Source: an uncultured Lachnospiraceae bacterium (GTDB lineage: Bacteria > Bacillota > Clostridia > Lachnospirales > Lachnospiraceae). From it: a DNA stretch of 64,000 nucleotides. The notes beneath the pieces are model-generated. The model was given only the letters and a program-made list of their open reading frames with translations. It did not search any database and was not told the DNA's origin. The stretch lies in assembly GCA_900546325.1 (NCBI GenBank), contig URCR01000002.1, positions 62,001 to 126,000 on the forward strand. The letters are read 5' to 3'. Shown one piece after another: positions 42,117 through 51,505 of this stretch (the stretch's first letter is position 1; every line of letters begins with the position of its first letter). Position numbers and translations under genes: made by a program.

Positions 42117-43379
42117 CTAACTATCCCATTTTTGTCTAATAAGACAAAAACAAAGTATTCCTCCGAAGAGAAGCATCATAATTCCTACTGTTATCGAATA
42201 CGCATAAGCAGCCCCTGTAATTCCTTCCCTTTTTACTAATATAGGCGAAATAATATATGCGATTATGCTGGCCAGAAAAAATATATCCAACAATAATTTT
42301 TGTTTACGCATTACAGTCAAAAGCAATTGCAATATATTAGATAACGTAGAAAATCCACCGCCGATCAACAAAATAGTAAACTCAACTTTATATTTAACAA
42401 GATCAATACCATAGATCCATGCAAGTACCTCACATCCTATCAAATATCCAACTATCGTAATACCTATTGTCAGACCTATTGTGCTCCCCAACAATACTCC
42501 ACTTAATCTTAAAAATCCTCCTTTTTCTTTTTTATACCATTTCACTGATAATGGCATAAGTAGTGGTTTTATAATAAATCCCGCAAATAGACTAATTACA
42601 AAACATGGCATAAACAAAACCGTATAATATGTCTGAATCTTCGGTTCCATTTGAATATCTATTGCATATTTAGGTGCATTACTTATGTAAACAAGAAGAA
42701 AACTTCCAATAAACAGCGGAAAACATTCTTTTAATAACGTATATACATTTTTATCATGCCAGTCAATTTTTGCACATTCAAATTGATCTTTGACCACATA
42801 TACACTCACTAATAATGTGATAGATGACGTAACCGTAAGCAAAGCGCATGCCAATATCAAGTTATTTGTAAGTACTAACGATATTGTAAACACCGCTGTA
42901 TATATAAGAACTCTATAAGACCATATCCTACCGCCAACATCTAGCCTATGGTGTTTTTGATACATTCCCTCATAAACATCATTCATGGAATCCGATACCC
43001 TTAACAGACATAATAACACCACTACTAATGCTTTATCCTTTTGATAATTCTGCATTCCTATATAAATTACACTCACAATAACCATGATTCCTGAAGTTAT
43101 TACTCTTGAATACAAATATGTACTAAAATTAAATTTTTCCTCTGCATCTGTTGATTGGTAATTTCTCATTCCCCAAAAACCAATCATTTGCATCATTTGT
43201 GAAATAGCAAATGCAATACTAAATATTCCTGCATCATTTTCACCATTTATCCTAGTTACCACCAACACAAGAATCGCACTAATTCCTGCATTTAATGTGC
43301 TGGCAACTGCATTCCAAACAACTTCGTCTCTAGACGATGGATTGTGCCCTCCTAATAATGCCCTTTTTACCATTTTCAT
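42117..43379 (-). CDS. Wzx-like polysaccharide flippase
   Basis: A 420-residue membrane protein with about 12 helices of the MOP/polysaccharide-synthesis superfamily, which flips lipid-linked repeat units. The opening WNAVASTLNAGISAILVLVV is typical. No Wzy-type polymerase is recognisable nearby, so the flippase may serve a non-Wzy pathway or a side-chain precursor. It is the first gene of the leftward AT-rich run. Confidence 0.85.
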   Translation of the reverse strand: MKMVKRALLGGHNPSSRDEVVWNAVASTLNAGISAILVLVVTRINGENDAGIFSIAFAISQMMQMIGFWGMRNYQSTDAEEKFNFSTYLYSRVITSGIMVIVSVIYIGMQNYQKDKALVVVLLCLLRVSDSMNDVYEGMYQKHHRLDVGGRIWSYRVLIYTAVFTISLVLTNNLILACALLTVTSSITLLVSVYVVKDQFECAKIDWHDKNVYTLLKECFPLFIGSFLLVYISNAPKYAIDIQMEPKIQTYYTVLFMPCFVISLFAGFIIKPLLMPLSVKWYKKEKGGFLRLSGVLLGSTIGLTIGITIVGYLIGCEVLAWIYGIDLVKYKVEFTILLIGGGFSTLSNILQLLLTVMRKQKLLLDIFFLASIIAYIISPILVKREGITGAAYAYSITVGIMMLLFGGILCFCLIRQKWDS

Positions 43380-43414
43380 CGATACTCTTCCTCTTTTATC
43401 TTGTCAACCTTTTC

Positions 43415-43423
43415 ATTATAACA
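43415..43423 (-). promoter_or_regulatory. Extended -10 promoter of the wzx run
   Basis: Minus-strand TGTTATAAT is an extended -10 (43415-43423). A weak TTTAAA lies 16 bp upstream, within the palindrome at 43436-43457. Confidence 0.55.
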
Positions 43424-43435
43424 TTTTTTTTCTAG

Positions 43436-43457
43436 TTTTAAAGATATATCTTTAAAA
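43436..43457. promoter_or_regulatory. 22-bp perfect palindrome, candidate operator
   Basis: The core AAAGATATATCTTT is extended to 22 bp of perfect dyad symmetry, overlapping the -35 region of the wzx promoter. No matching regulator is identifiable in the window. Confidence 0.5.
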
Positions 43458-43464
43458 TTTCTAT

Positions 43465-43486
43465 AACAGTGCGTAAATTACGCTGT
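43465..43486. other. Inverted repeat upstream of the wzx promoter
   Basis: AACAGTGCGTAA is followed by TTACGCTGTT, forming an imperfect dyad with a single bulged base. The role is uncertain; it may be an operator or a minor hairpin. Confidence 0.3.
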
Positions 43487-43510
43487 TCCCACTTCCCCCT
43501 AACTCCTTAA

Positions 43511-43552
43511 GAAAAATGCTGCATTACAGTTCTATCCCCAGTAAATGCAGCA
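43511..43552 (-). terminator. Terminator of the amidase/SLH gene
   Basis: TGCTGCATT (43517-43525) pairs with AATGCAGCA (43544-43552). On the minus strand a TTTTTCTT run follows. Confidence 0.75.
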
Positions 43553-43677
43553 CTTTCTCACTTTTTTCAATTTTTAGCCTATCCTATAGCATTTAATAGC
43601 TCAAATATTAAAAACTTATTCCTATTTACTATTAGACTTTTACACTTTTACTTATTCGTACAAAAAGAACTATTCCA

Positions 43678-45468
43678 TTATTTCCCGTACATTTTTACAT
43701 ATCTCATGATCATTGTAGCAGTATCAGCACGGCTAGCACCTTTCTGCGGTTGTATTTTCCCCTGATCTCCAGTGATAATTCCCTTTTCAACCGCCCATGA
43801 CACCGCTTCTTGTGCAAAATCTGTAACAGATCCATAATCTGGAAATTTATCCAATTCTGCTTTTTCCGAAACATCTATTCCTTTATTTTTCGCATATCTA
43901 TATATCATAGTAGCAAGTTCTTCCCTTGTCATCCTATTTGTAGGTCCAAACATTCCATTCAAATATCCTGTAATAATACCTTTATCAGATGCCCAAGTTA
44001 CCGGTAAGGAATAAAACGTTCCATCTGGAACATCTGGAAACTTGAAATTGAATTGTGTTTTAGGTTCCCCTGCCATTCGATAAATCATGGTCACAAAGTG
44101 AGATCTTTCCAAAAATTCTGCCGCCCCAAAATATGTATCATTCATCCCATACATAATCCCCTGATCTCTAACATATTCTACGGCTTCTCTGTACCATGCA
44201 CCATCTGGTACATCAATATATCCACTCTCCCCTGCTCCTTTTACCAATCCATATTTCTGTGCAATCCCCGTCGCATCCGCAACACCTAACTGCCTCAAGA
44301 AATTTTCATCCTGAAGTTTTGCCGCATCGGATCCGTGGTCGAGGAAGGCATGCTCTACAATAATCCCTGTCATCTCAAGTTCTTTTGCCAGTACATTTGT
44401 CGTAAAGTAATCTGCCTTGCTTCCATCCGGATACTGACCGGATGATCCTGCCAGTGTACTGTCCTTGATCTTGGCTCCTCTGTTTTGAAGTCCCAGCGCA
44501 GACAGCTGCTCTAAAATTTTATTTGACACACTGAGTCCTTCTTCCGACAGATTCGGGCGGTAGTTTTTATTTGGATAGTAAATCTCTGCCCCGGTTCCTC
44601 CGCCGCTGTTGAAGTGAAGGTCTACATACAAATCTGCTCCTGCATTTTTCGCATCGTATACTCTCTGGTTCAGACAATAATTTGAACTTGAATTATAAGG
44701 GCAGCTCTCACTGTCTCTAAGCATCACAACTCTGACACCGCTGTACTGAGATAATTCTTCCCGACAGTATCTTGCCACTTTCAGAGTCAGCACCTCTTCC
44801 CGCAGTCCATTTGCGGATGCTCCCGGGTGATTTGCATCATGACCTGCACCAATGGCAACAACCACTTCTTTTCTTTCTCCGCTTCTTGCGTTCTGAGCAA
44901 CTTCCTCATTGACCCCCGCCTCTTCCAGTGTCGCAGCGATCGCTTCTTCTGCTGTTTCTGCTCCTGCCTGCACCAGCTGGTTGTCATCTGTCATAGAATA
45001 TGTTTCTACCTGAGCACCTGACTCTGAAACAGACAATGCCTCATCCTGTACAACTTGAAAAGAGACTGTGATTCCCTTTTCCGAAAACAGAATAGTCTGT
45101 TCCAGACCTTCTCCATCAATGTATACAATTCCCGTGATCTGATATGTGCCGGTTTCTTCCATCGTCTGCTTCTGAAAGAGAACTGTGTTATTTAAGATTT
45201 GCGCGGCTTCCACTGTACCTTCGGTTCCGGATTCTGTCTGATATAATAATCTCGCGCCTCCGATCACCATTTCCTCATTTTGAAAACCGACAACAATATT
45301 TTGCACACCTGAGATTCCCACAACATCTTCGTCCAAATATACATACTCGATTTCTTCCTGCCCTGCCGCCTTTACATTCATTCCCAAAATGAACATCACC
45401 GCGACCATACACAGCAACCCAATCACTCTTCCCATTGATTTTGGCTCTGTTCCAACTGCTCTCTCCAT
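43678..45468 (-). CDS. SLH-anchored N-acetylmuramoyl-L-alanine amidase
   Basis: A 596-residue secreted enzyme. A signal peptide (about 15-35) precedes an extracellular N-terminal region. An Amidase_3 domain (about 200-400) has GAGHDANHPG, LREEVLTLKVA and DLHFNSG as zinc ligands, plus GIIVEHAFLDH. Three C-terminal SLH repeats end in FAQEAVSWAVEKGIITG and are closely similar to those of the glucosaminidase protein 23 kb away. Both enzymes probably dock on the pyruvylated polymer. ATG 45468 follows AAAGGAGAG. It lies 3 bp after the LtaS-like gene. Confidence 0.92.
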   Translation of the reverse strand: MERAVGTEPKSMGRVIGLLCMVAVMFILGMNVKAAGQEEIEYVYLDEDVVGISGVQNIVVGFQNEEMVIGGARLLYQTESGTEGTVEAAQILNNTVLFQKQTMEETGTYQITGIVYIDGEGLEQTILFSEKGITVSFQVVQDEALSVSESGAQVETYSMTDDNQLVQAGAETAEEAIAATLEEAGVNEEVAQNARSGERKEVVVAIGAGHDANHPGASANGLREEVLTLKVARYCREELSQYSGVRVVMLRDSESCPYNSSSNYCLNQRVYDAKNAGADLYVDLHFNSGGGTGAEIYYPNKNYRPNLSEEGLSVSNKILEQLSALGLQNRGAKIKDSTLAGSSGQYPDGSKADYFTTNVLAKELEMTGIIVEHAFLDHGSDAAKLQDENFLRQLGVADATGIAQKYGLVKGAGESGYIDVPDGAWYREAVEYVRDQGIMYGMNDTYFGAAEFLERSHFVTMIYRMAGEPKTQFNFKFPDVPDGTFYSLPVTWASDKGIITGYLNGMFGPTNRMTREELATMIYRYAKNKGIDVSEKAELDKFPDYGSVTDFAQEAVSWAVEKGIITGDQGKIQPQKGASRADTATMIMRYVKMYGK

Positions 45469-45471
45469 AGA

Positions 45472-47019
45472 TTACTCTCCTTTCTCCACTTCAATATCAC
45501 TGACAAAATTATTGAAAAATTTTGATTCTTTCACCAGTTCTTCATCTATTATTTCTATTCCATACTGCTCTGCCAGTGTCGGCTCCGCTGAAAACAGATT
45601 TGTTCCAAGTCCAAGACGTTCACCCTGAATTGACACCCCCATACTTGCAAGTGTTGACGGAAACATATCCATCGTTGTAAACTGTCTATTCTTCGTCTGT
45701 ACTGGCATCACAGCCGAATTGATAAATGCATTATATACCGTTCTCTCATAAGACGGATCGACATTTGAGCAGAAATCACTGTCCATTGTCAGATGATCCC
45801 CTACCAGGACGATCGTTGTGTTCGGATAGAAACTTTGCTGCTGAATCCATGAAATAAATTCCTGCAACTGATGGCTGGAACACAAGTACACATCCGCATA
45901 CTGATTTCCTGTAATCGGCTGGCACTGTTCACAATAGTATCCATCTTCAAAATGTGTATCTACAGTCAACATTGTAAAATTAAACGGCTCTCCTGCAGCG
46001 GATATCTCTGTTAGCCGCTCTTTGGCAATCGAAAATAATTTCTGGTCTTCATACCCCCACCACACACGATAATCCGGTGGTATTTTCCCATTTTCACTCG
46101 CCCAATAATAATCCAGCATCTCATAATCTCCATGCTGTTCAAAATAATTTTTTCTTCCACCAAACACTGCATCTGACCCTAGTAAAAGCTCTTGTCTGTA
46201 TCCCTGCTCTTTCAAGATAGCCCCAATACTTGTGACCGCCGGCATAAACACTTCCTGATCTGACATGGCGTTTCCGTCAATTGGAAGTTTTAACGGCAAT
46301 CCAGATGTCTGTGCAAACATTCCTCCCATTGTCCAAGTTGCCCCAAAAGCTGCATGCCCTCCTCCTAATAAGTCAGAATTGGAAAAACTAATATTGTTTC
46401 TCGCAATCTCAGTCAGTTCTGGAATCACATTCTGATCAAAAGCACCTCCGTCTTCTTTTCCCATAAAGGTTGCCTCTGTCGATTCCAGAAAAATATAGAT
46501 CAGATTGCGTTTCTGCTCCGGGAATACGATTTCTGTATTTTTTGCGTCTACATAATTGTCCTGGATAAATGTGGAATCTTTTCCCTGTGTTTTCAGGTAG
46601 GTTCCGATATCGAGATTTACCCAGAGATAATTTGCCGCACTGATCGTTAGAGCTGCTGCCCCGACGAGCCCTGCAATACAGACTATGGCATATTTTTTCT
46701 TTCTTTTTCTGAAAGCAATCAAAATCGCCATCTCTAACAGCATTACCAGAACCGCAGCCGGGAGACACTGGTTGATAAAATCAAAGATCATATCTGTGTT
46801 GGTGCCTTCCATCGGCACTTTCAAATGGAAAATAATCTCGTCAAACGTGATCAGTCCCCATGTATCCATCACCCATCTGGAGGCGTTAAACAATACAACA
46901 CCAACTCCGCTGAGTAAAATAACTAAAGCACTGACACTCATCAGAACAACCGCCTTTATTATTTTCATAATTCTGGCGCTTTCTAGAATTTTTACTATTT
47001 TTACTATTTTATCCTGCAT
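45472..47019 (-). CDS. LTA synthase-like phosphoglycerol transferase
   Basis: A protein of about 515 residues with several N-terminal membrane helices and a C-terminal sulfatase/alkaline-phosphatase-fold domain. LIYIFLESTEATF carries a metal ligand, HAAFGATWTMGG probably holds the catalytic Thr, and TVDTHFEDG and LVGDHLTMD supply metal ligands. This family transfers phosphoglycerol to wall or lipid glycans. The start is uncertain: ATG 47019 is the best near the first membrane helix, but its ribosome-binding site is weak. It overlaps the upstream nucleotidyltransferase gene by 11 bp. Confidence 0.85.
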   Translation of the reverse strand: MQDKIVKIVKILESARIMKIIKAVVLMSVSALVILLSGVGVVLFNASRWVMDTWGLITFDEIIFHLKVPMEGTNTDMIFDFINQCLPAAVLVMLLEMAILIAFRKRKKKYAIVCIAGLVGAAALTISAANYLWVNLDIGTYLKTQGKDSTFIQDNYVDAKNTEIVFPEQKRNLIYIFLESTEATFMGKEDGGAFDQNVIPELTEIARNNISFSNSDLLGGGHAAFGATWTMGGMFAQTSGLPLKLPIDGNAMSDQEVFMPAVTSIGAILKEQGYRQELLLGSDAVFGGRKNYFEQHGDYEMLDYYWASENGKIPPDYRVWWGYEDQKLFSIAKERLTEISAAGEPFNFTMLTVDTHFEDGYYCEQCQPITGNQYADVYLCSSHQLQEFISWIQQQSFYPNTTIVLVGDHLTMDSDFCSNVDPSYERTVYNAFINSAVMPVQTKNRQFTTMDMFPSTLASMGVSIQGERLGLGTNLFSAEPTLAEQYGIEIIDEELVKESKFFNNFVSDIEVEKGE

Positions 47020-47980
47020 TGCGTTCTGCTTTCTTATTCCCGTCATTCTCTTGCAAATGTGAAGCAAATAGCTTTTCTGGATAACCCCCTTCTTCCACAA
47101 GACTTCTAACAGCTTTCACGACCGCTTCTTTATCTTCTTTGTAAGTAACACCAAACCATTTATCATGAGATTTTAAGACTTTTACCTCTGCTTTCTGCTC
47201 TTTTAAAAGATCACCGATAATTGTCGGGAGTAGGTACTCTGCTTTCAAATTATTTTCCGGCACATTTGCAAGGAATTGTTCAAATCCCTCCTCTAAAACA
47301 CTAAAGAAATCAGGTGGCAATCCCCACATGTTCATCGACACAGATGAATTCATATCGACCGGCAGCATTCCTTCTTCTGTCCTCACTGCTGCCCCTTCTG
47401 GAACCATCTCAATTTGGTGTGTCTCCACGATATCTGCCAGCATCCCTTTTTCGTCCACTTTACAGATTCCTCTTGTCACACCTCCATTTTCACTCAGCGT
47501 ATTTTTCAGCACAAATCCCACCATACAGAGTTGCTGTCTGGTAGATTTTTCTCTCTTTGTTGTCAGATAGCGAAATGCCTCCTCATACGCCTCTTTCCCA
47601 TAATAGTCGTCTGCATTGATTACAAGAAACGGCTCTTTCACTATATTTTTGCAGCATAAAATTGCCTGCCCGGTTCCCCAGGGTTTTGTTCTTTCCGCGA
47701 ACCTCTCTCGGTATTTTTCTGGGATATCCGCTCTCTCCTGATAAGCATATTCCACCTCTGTAACCTTCTCAATTCGCTTCCCGATTGTCTCCTTGAAATC
47801 TTTCTCCAAATCTTTTCGGATAACAAATACAACTTTGTCAAATCCTGCCTCCATTGCATCTGCAATTGAATAATCCATAATAATCTCTCCATTTGGTCCG
47901 ACCGGCTCTAACTGTTTAATGCCACCGCCAAATCTGCTGCCAATGCCTGCTGCCATAATTACCAGTGTCGCTTTGTTCAT
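47009..47980 (-). CDS. Sugar-phosphate nucleotidyltransferase family protein
   Basis: A 323-residue enzyme with the NTP-transferase opening LVIMAAGIGSRFGGGIKQL and the FLVINADDYYG motif. Substrate specificity is unknown, but coupling to an LtaS-like gene suggests synthesis of an activated precursor for a wall or lipid glycan. The ATG at 47980 follows AAGGAGAAAG. Confidence 0.85.
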   Translation of the reverse strand: MNKATLVIMAAGIGSRFGGGIKQLEPVGPNGEIIMDYSIADAMEAGFDKVVFVIRKDLEKDFKETIGKRIEKVTEVEYAYQERADIPEKYRERFAERTKPWGTGQAILCCKNIVKEPFLVINADDYYGKEAYEEAFRYLTTKREKSTRQQLCMVGFVLKNTLSENGGVTRGICKVDEKGMLADIVETHQIEMVPEGAAVRTEEGMLPVDMNSSVSMNMWGLPPDFFSVLEEGFEQFLANVPENNLKAEYLLPTIIGDLLKEQKAEVKVLKSHDKWFGVTYKEDKEAVVKAVRSLVEEGGYPEKLFASHLQENDGNKKAERNAG

Positions 47981-48039
47981 TTTCTTTCTCCTTTTCTTCT
48001 GCAAAAATAGCCGAGCACTAACCTCGACTATTTTTTCTT

Positions 48040-48303
48040 TTATTCTCCCAAACCACTCTCAATCATTCCAATTATTTCCCGGGCTGCTTCCACCTCATCC
48101 GCACCTTCGAATATAAATTCTACATCATCTCCTGATTTCACGCAAGCCCCTAAAATGCTCAGAACACTTTTTGCATTCCCGTTCGAGTTTCTTGTCTGAA
48201 ATGTAATCTTACTTTCAAACTGCATCGCTGTCTTGCACAGAAGTCCGGCGGGACTTAAATGAAGCCCCGTTGGATTCTTGATTTTCACTGTCTGTTTTAT
48301 CAT
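48040..48303 (-). CDS. HPr-family phosphocarrier-like protein
   Basis: An 87-residue HPr-fold protein. The phosphorylated His is present in TGLHLSPAG, but the usual Arg after it (HARPA in standard HPr) is replaced by Ser. The regulatory Ser region is NAKSVLSILGA, so Ser46 is conserved. GGAGG lies before the ATG at 48303. It may be a non-PTS regulatory paralogue rather than the main HPr. It starts 14 bp after cdaR. Confidence 0.85.
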   Translation of the reverse strand: MIKQTVKIKNPTGLHLSPAGLLCKTAMQFESKITFQTRNSNGNAKSVLSILGACVKSGDDVEFIFEGADEVEAAREIIGMIESGLGE

Positions 48304-48316
48304 CTTTCCTCCCACC

Positions 48317-49561
48317 TTATTTTTTCTTTTCTATTGTAATATTTATCTTCTCTCCCTGATACTGACAGTCTCCATATCCTTCCACAATCGGAACTACCTG
48401 ATATGTTCCAGCCTGCTTAATGTCCTTTAGATCAATGTAAACATTGATTTTATCTACATCTAATTTTTCTAAATTTTCTTCCGTGCCAGTAAAAACCAGT
48501 TCAATCTGCTCTGAATCAAAGCTGACTTTTAATCCATCTCCAAGTTCTCTTGGTATGATGGAAGATACTGGCACGTGAATTCTTCTTGTTCCCCCTTCAC
48601 TGACAGAAATCGTCACTGCAATGTTCCTCTGACTCTCATCTACCAGCTTTGTATTCTCTGGCAGATATGGTGTCAAATCAATTCCTATTTCTGTCCTTTC
48701 ATTGATTTCATTTACCTCCAATGCTTCTGCCGGAATCGTAATTTTATCTATCGCTTTTAATACATCAGGTCTTCCTGCAATTTGTACCTCTGACGGTTCT
48801 ACAGTAACCTCTTCTACAAAATAATTTTCTGCAATCTTTTCCTGATAGATGACATCCAGTTTAATATTTTTTGTATCCAGCATCTCCACGTTGACAGATA
48901 CTCCTTTTTCTCCAATGTTTGTCTCAAACTGGAATTGGTCAATCACTCCTCCCCCGGCATCGTAAAGTATCAGTTCTGCTGGAACTGTTCCATCATTTGA
49001 CATTCCCGATACATCTGCTTTTGCAACAACCTTGCTGATCTGGTTAATTGCGCTGACACCTCCCTGAATCGTAATATATGCCGGATCTGGCGTTACCGGG
49101 CCAAGAACATATCCATCTCTGACAGTCCCTCGCGTTTCTGCCACAATTGGAAAGCGTTTCGATAAGTAATTTTCAATCTCTACTTCCAAATTTCTTGGAT
49201 TGGTATATACTTCCTCATATTCTCCTTCATATCCACTGATGTTTACTTCCACCGGGATCAGTGTTCTGCTCTCAAGATTCTGCATATCCGCATATGCAGT
49301 AATTTTTTCCGGATGCTCCTTCAGATTTGTCAGGATAGATTTCTTCGCCTTGACAGTCACTGCCACAGTTTGATCCCCTGATATAGAATAAGTTTTCCCC
49401 TTTGATGTAATGATATCATCATTCCGTATCCGAACCGATATTCCCTTGAATGTTTCCGTATCAACAGGATCTTCCACATTCATGACAACAAACCACAGAA
49501 CGATTGAAAAAAGTAAAGCGATAACTTTCAGCCCGATGTTATTTATCAGTCTTCCCTTCAT
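48317..49561 (-). CDS. cdaR: YbbR-domain protein, CdaA regulator
   Basis: A 414-residue membrane-anchored protein with an N-terminal helix (LKVIALLFSIVLWFVVMNV) and four or so YbbR repeats outside the membrane, such as VEVNISGYEGEYEEV. YbbR/CdaR proteins bind and modulate the diadenylate cyclase CdaA, encoded immediately upstream with a 23-bp overlap. Coupled translation fits a direct complex. Confidence 0.93.
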   Translation of the reverse strand: MKGRLINNIGLKVIALLFSIVLWFVVMNVEDPVDTETFKGISVRIRNDDIITSKGKTYSISGDQTVAVTVKAKKSILTNLKEHPEKITAYADMQNLESRTLIPVEVNISGYEGEYEEVYTNPRNLEVEIENYLSKRFPIVAETRGTVRDGYVLGPVTPDPAYITIQGGVSAINQISKVVAKADVSGMSNDGTVPAELILYDAGGGVIDQFQFETNIGEKGVSVNVEMLDTKNIKLDVIYQEKIAENYFVEEVTVEPSEVQIAGRPDVLKAIDKITIPAEALEVNEINERTEIGIDLTPYLPENTKLVDESQRNIAVTISVSEGGTRRIHVPVSSIIPRELGDGLKVSFDSEQIELVFTGTEENLEKLDVDKINVYIDLKDIKQAGTYQVVPIVEGYGDCQYQGEKINITIEKKK

Positions 49562-50420
49562 CTTTCCGACTTCCTTTCCATAATCTGAATCTTTTTCTCT
49601 CTACTGTGCGATCCTGCACGTCAAGCAGACGTTCTGTCAGCCTTTCCGGATTCACATTTCTCTCCAATCTGCCTCCCATTGCAACTGATACAGCGCCAGT
49701 TTCCTCTGATACCGCAATAGTCAGAGCATCACTAACTTCACTCATTCCTACTGCTGCCCTATGCCTCGTCCCCAGCTCTTTGCTCAGATTCATATTATCG
49801 GAAAGAGGGAGATAGCACGTCGCCGATACGATTCGATCCCCTCTTATGATGATCGCCCCATCGTGCAGAGGAGTATTATGCTCAAAAATATTAATGAGCA
49901 CCTGACTGGACACAATGCAGTCCAGCTTTATTCCCGTTCTCTCATATTCTGTAAGCTTAATCGCTCTTTCTACAACAATCAGCGCACCGGTTTTTACTTT
50001 CCCCATCTCAAAACATGCCCTCACAATTCCATCGATCGTTTCTGTACTAAACCGCACACTTTCTTTTTTCTTGTCGATCAGAACTACCGAGGACAGTATA
50101 TTTCTCTCTCCCAGCTTTTCCAATGCTCTCCTTAACTCTGGCTGAAAAACGACAACCGCCGCCATTGCCAGAACATCAATTGCATGTCCTGCAAGAAACA
50201 GAATGGTATTCATTTCAAGAATGGCAGCAATTAAAATGAAAACACAGAGAACCATCATTCCTTTCAGCAGCATCCATGCTTTTGTATTTTTAATCCATAC
50301 CATAATTTCATATACAAGTATGGCAATAATTATAATTTCAATGATATCTACAAGCTTAATTTCAGGTATATACCATGTGGAAATATATTTCTCAAAAATT
50401 CTTTCTATCTGCCCTTTCAT
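49539..50420 (-). CDS. cdaA: Diadenylate cyclase, c-di-AMP synthase
   Basis: A 293-residue membrane enzyme with three N-terminal helices and a DAC domain. The active-site DGA (TPLHDGAIII) and RHR (ELGTRHRAAVG) motifs are present. It makes c-di-AMP from two ATP molecules, controlling potassium, turgor and wall homeostasis. AGGGAGGTG precedes the ATG. Confidence 0.96.
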   Translation of the reverse strand: MKGQIERIFEKYISTWYIPEIKLVDIIEIIIIAILVYEIMVWIKNTKAWMLLKGMMVLCVFILIAAILEMNTILFLAGHAIDVLAMAAVVVFQPELRRALEKLGERNILSSVVLIDKKKESVRFSTETIDGIVRACFEMGKVKTGALIVVERAIKLTEYERTGIKLDCIVSSQVLINIFEHNTPLHDGAIIIRGDRIVSATCYLPLSDNMNLSKELGTRHRAAVGMSEVSDALTIAVSEETGAVSVAMGGRLERNVNPERLTERLLDVQDRTVERKRFRLWKGSRKDEGKTDK

Positions 50421-50449
50421 TTCTTCACCTCCCTGATTGAATCTGTATA

Positions 50450-51505
50450 CTATTTTTCTAATTCATGTTCTATCATTTTCTGCAAATTTTTTTCTTCTTG
50501 TTTATCTTTTGGACTTTCTTCTATTTTTCTTTTTTCCGTTTCTCTAATTTCTCTCTTCGGAATCGAGGTCGTTTCCTGCCTTTCATTTATTTTTTTTATT
50601 GTCTTTTTCAGTGCCGGCACCGAGATCTTCGGAACCGCTTTGATATAATAGTAATACTCATCATCCTCGAACTGAATCTGTTCCGTCCGGGAATAATCCA
50701 CTGTAAACACAAAAAATTCCAGTACAACAGCAATCAGCCCTGCAGCCACATTTCCACCGATCATAGAACCATAGGAGATATGTACGTCAAATACAAGTTC
50801 CCCACTTACAATAAGTACGATGTTCGAAATAATTCCGGCAGCAATCGCCACCTTCCATGCATAGTCAAAAGAACTTCTGCGGGTCGCATATACGATCAGC
50901 AGACACACAGAAAATGCAAGTACAAAGATCAGCATCTCTTTGTTCGTAAAAATCTGCTTTGTAAACTCTGTCACCGCTTCCATCAGTCTCTCCGCTCCTG
51001 TGCCTCCTTTAAATGCAGTCGCAGATGCTACCACGAAATGCAGCATAAAATAGACAACCGTGCCACATACCACCGGTACAAGATAAACAGGAGTACCGAT
51101 CAACCCATAAACGATCGGAATGATATATGGGACTTTGAATAAAAATGCGAGCGGTGTCAGTAAGAGGATCATCGCTGTTCCCGCCGCAAACCGGAAATAA
51201 AAAATGAACATCATCAAAAATACTGCCGCAGTCACAGCAAACACTGCCATCGACAACGAAAACATATGCAGTAAAATCAATACTGCTGCTGCCACTGCCA
51301 TACACACCGGCGGCAAAAAGGTAAAAAGCACTGCCAGACCTGCCGTCACATATTTGGACGCTGCCAGCTCCATATAGCCAAGCTTAGAGTTGATCATCCC
51401 AAATACAAGAATCCCAAGAATCAGCTGAAGTACCTTGTCGATATACTTTGCATACCGCGCATATAATTTCTGCATCTCCTCTTTCCACACGTATAAACTA
51501 TTCAT
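50450..51505 (-). CDS. Polytopic membrane protein of unknown function
   Basis: A 351-residue protein with about eight membrane helices (from residue 18 to about 275) and a charged, Lys/Glu-rich C-terminal tail (about 290-351). No family is recognised. It is immediately upstream of cdaA and immediately downstream of another small membrane protein gene, so a link to c-di-AMP synthesis or envelope regulation is possible. Confidence 0.75.
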   Translation of the reverse strand: MNSLYVWKEEMQKLYARYAKYIDKVLQLILGILVFGMINSKLGYMELAASKYVTAGLAVLFTFLPPVCMAVAAAVLILLHMFSLSMAVFAVTAAVFLMMFIFYFRFAAGTAMILLLTPLAFLFKVPYIIPIVYGLIGTPVYLVPVVCGTVVYFMLHFVVASATAFKGGTGAERLMEAVTEFTKQIFTNKEMLIFVLAFSVCLLIVYATRRSSFDYAWKVAIAAGIISNIVLIVSGELVFDVHISYGSMIGGNVAAGLIAVVLEFFVFTVDYSRTEQIQFEDDEYYYYIKAVPKISVPALKKTIKKINERQETTSIPKREIRETEKRKIEESPKDKQEEKNLQKMIEHELEK

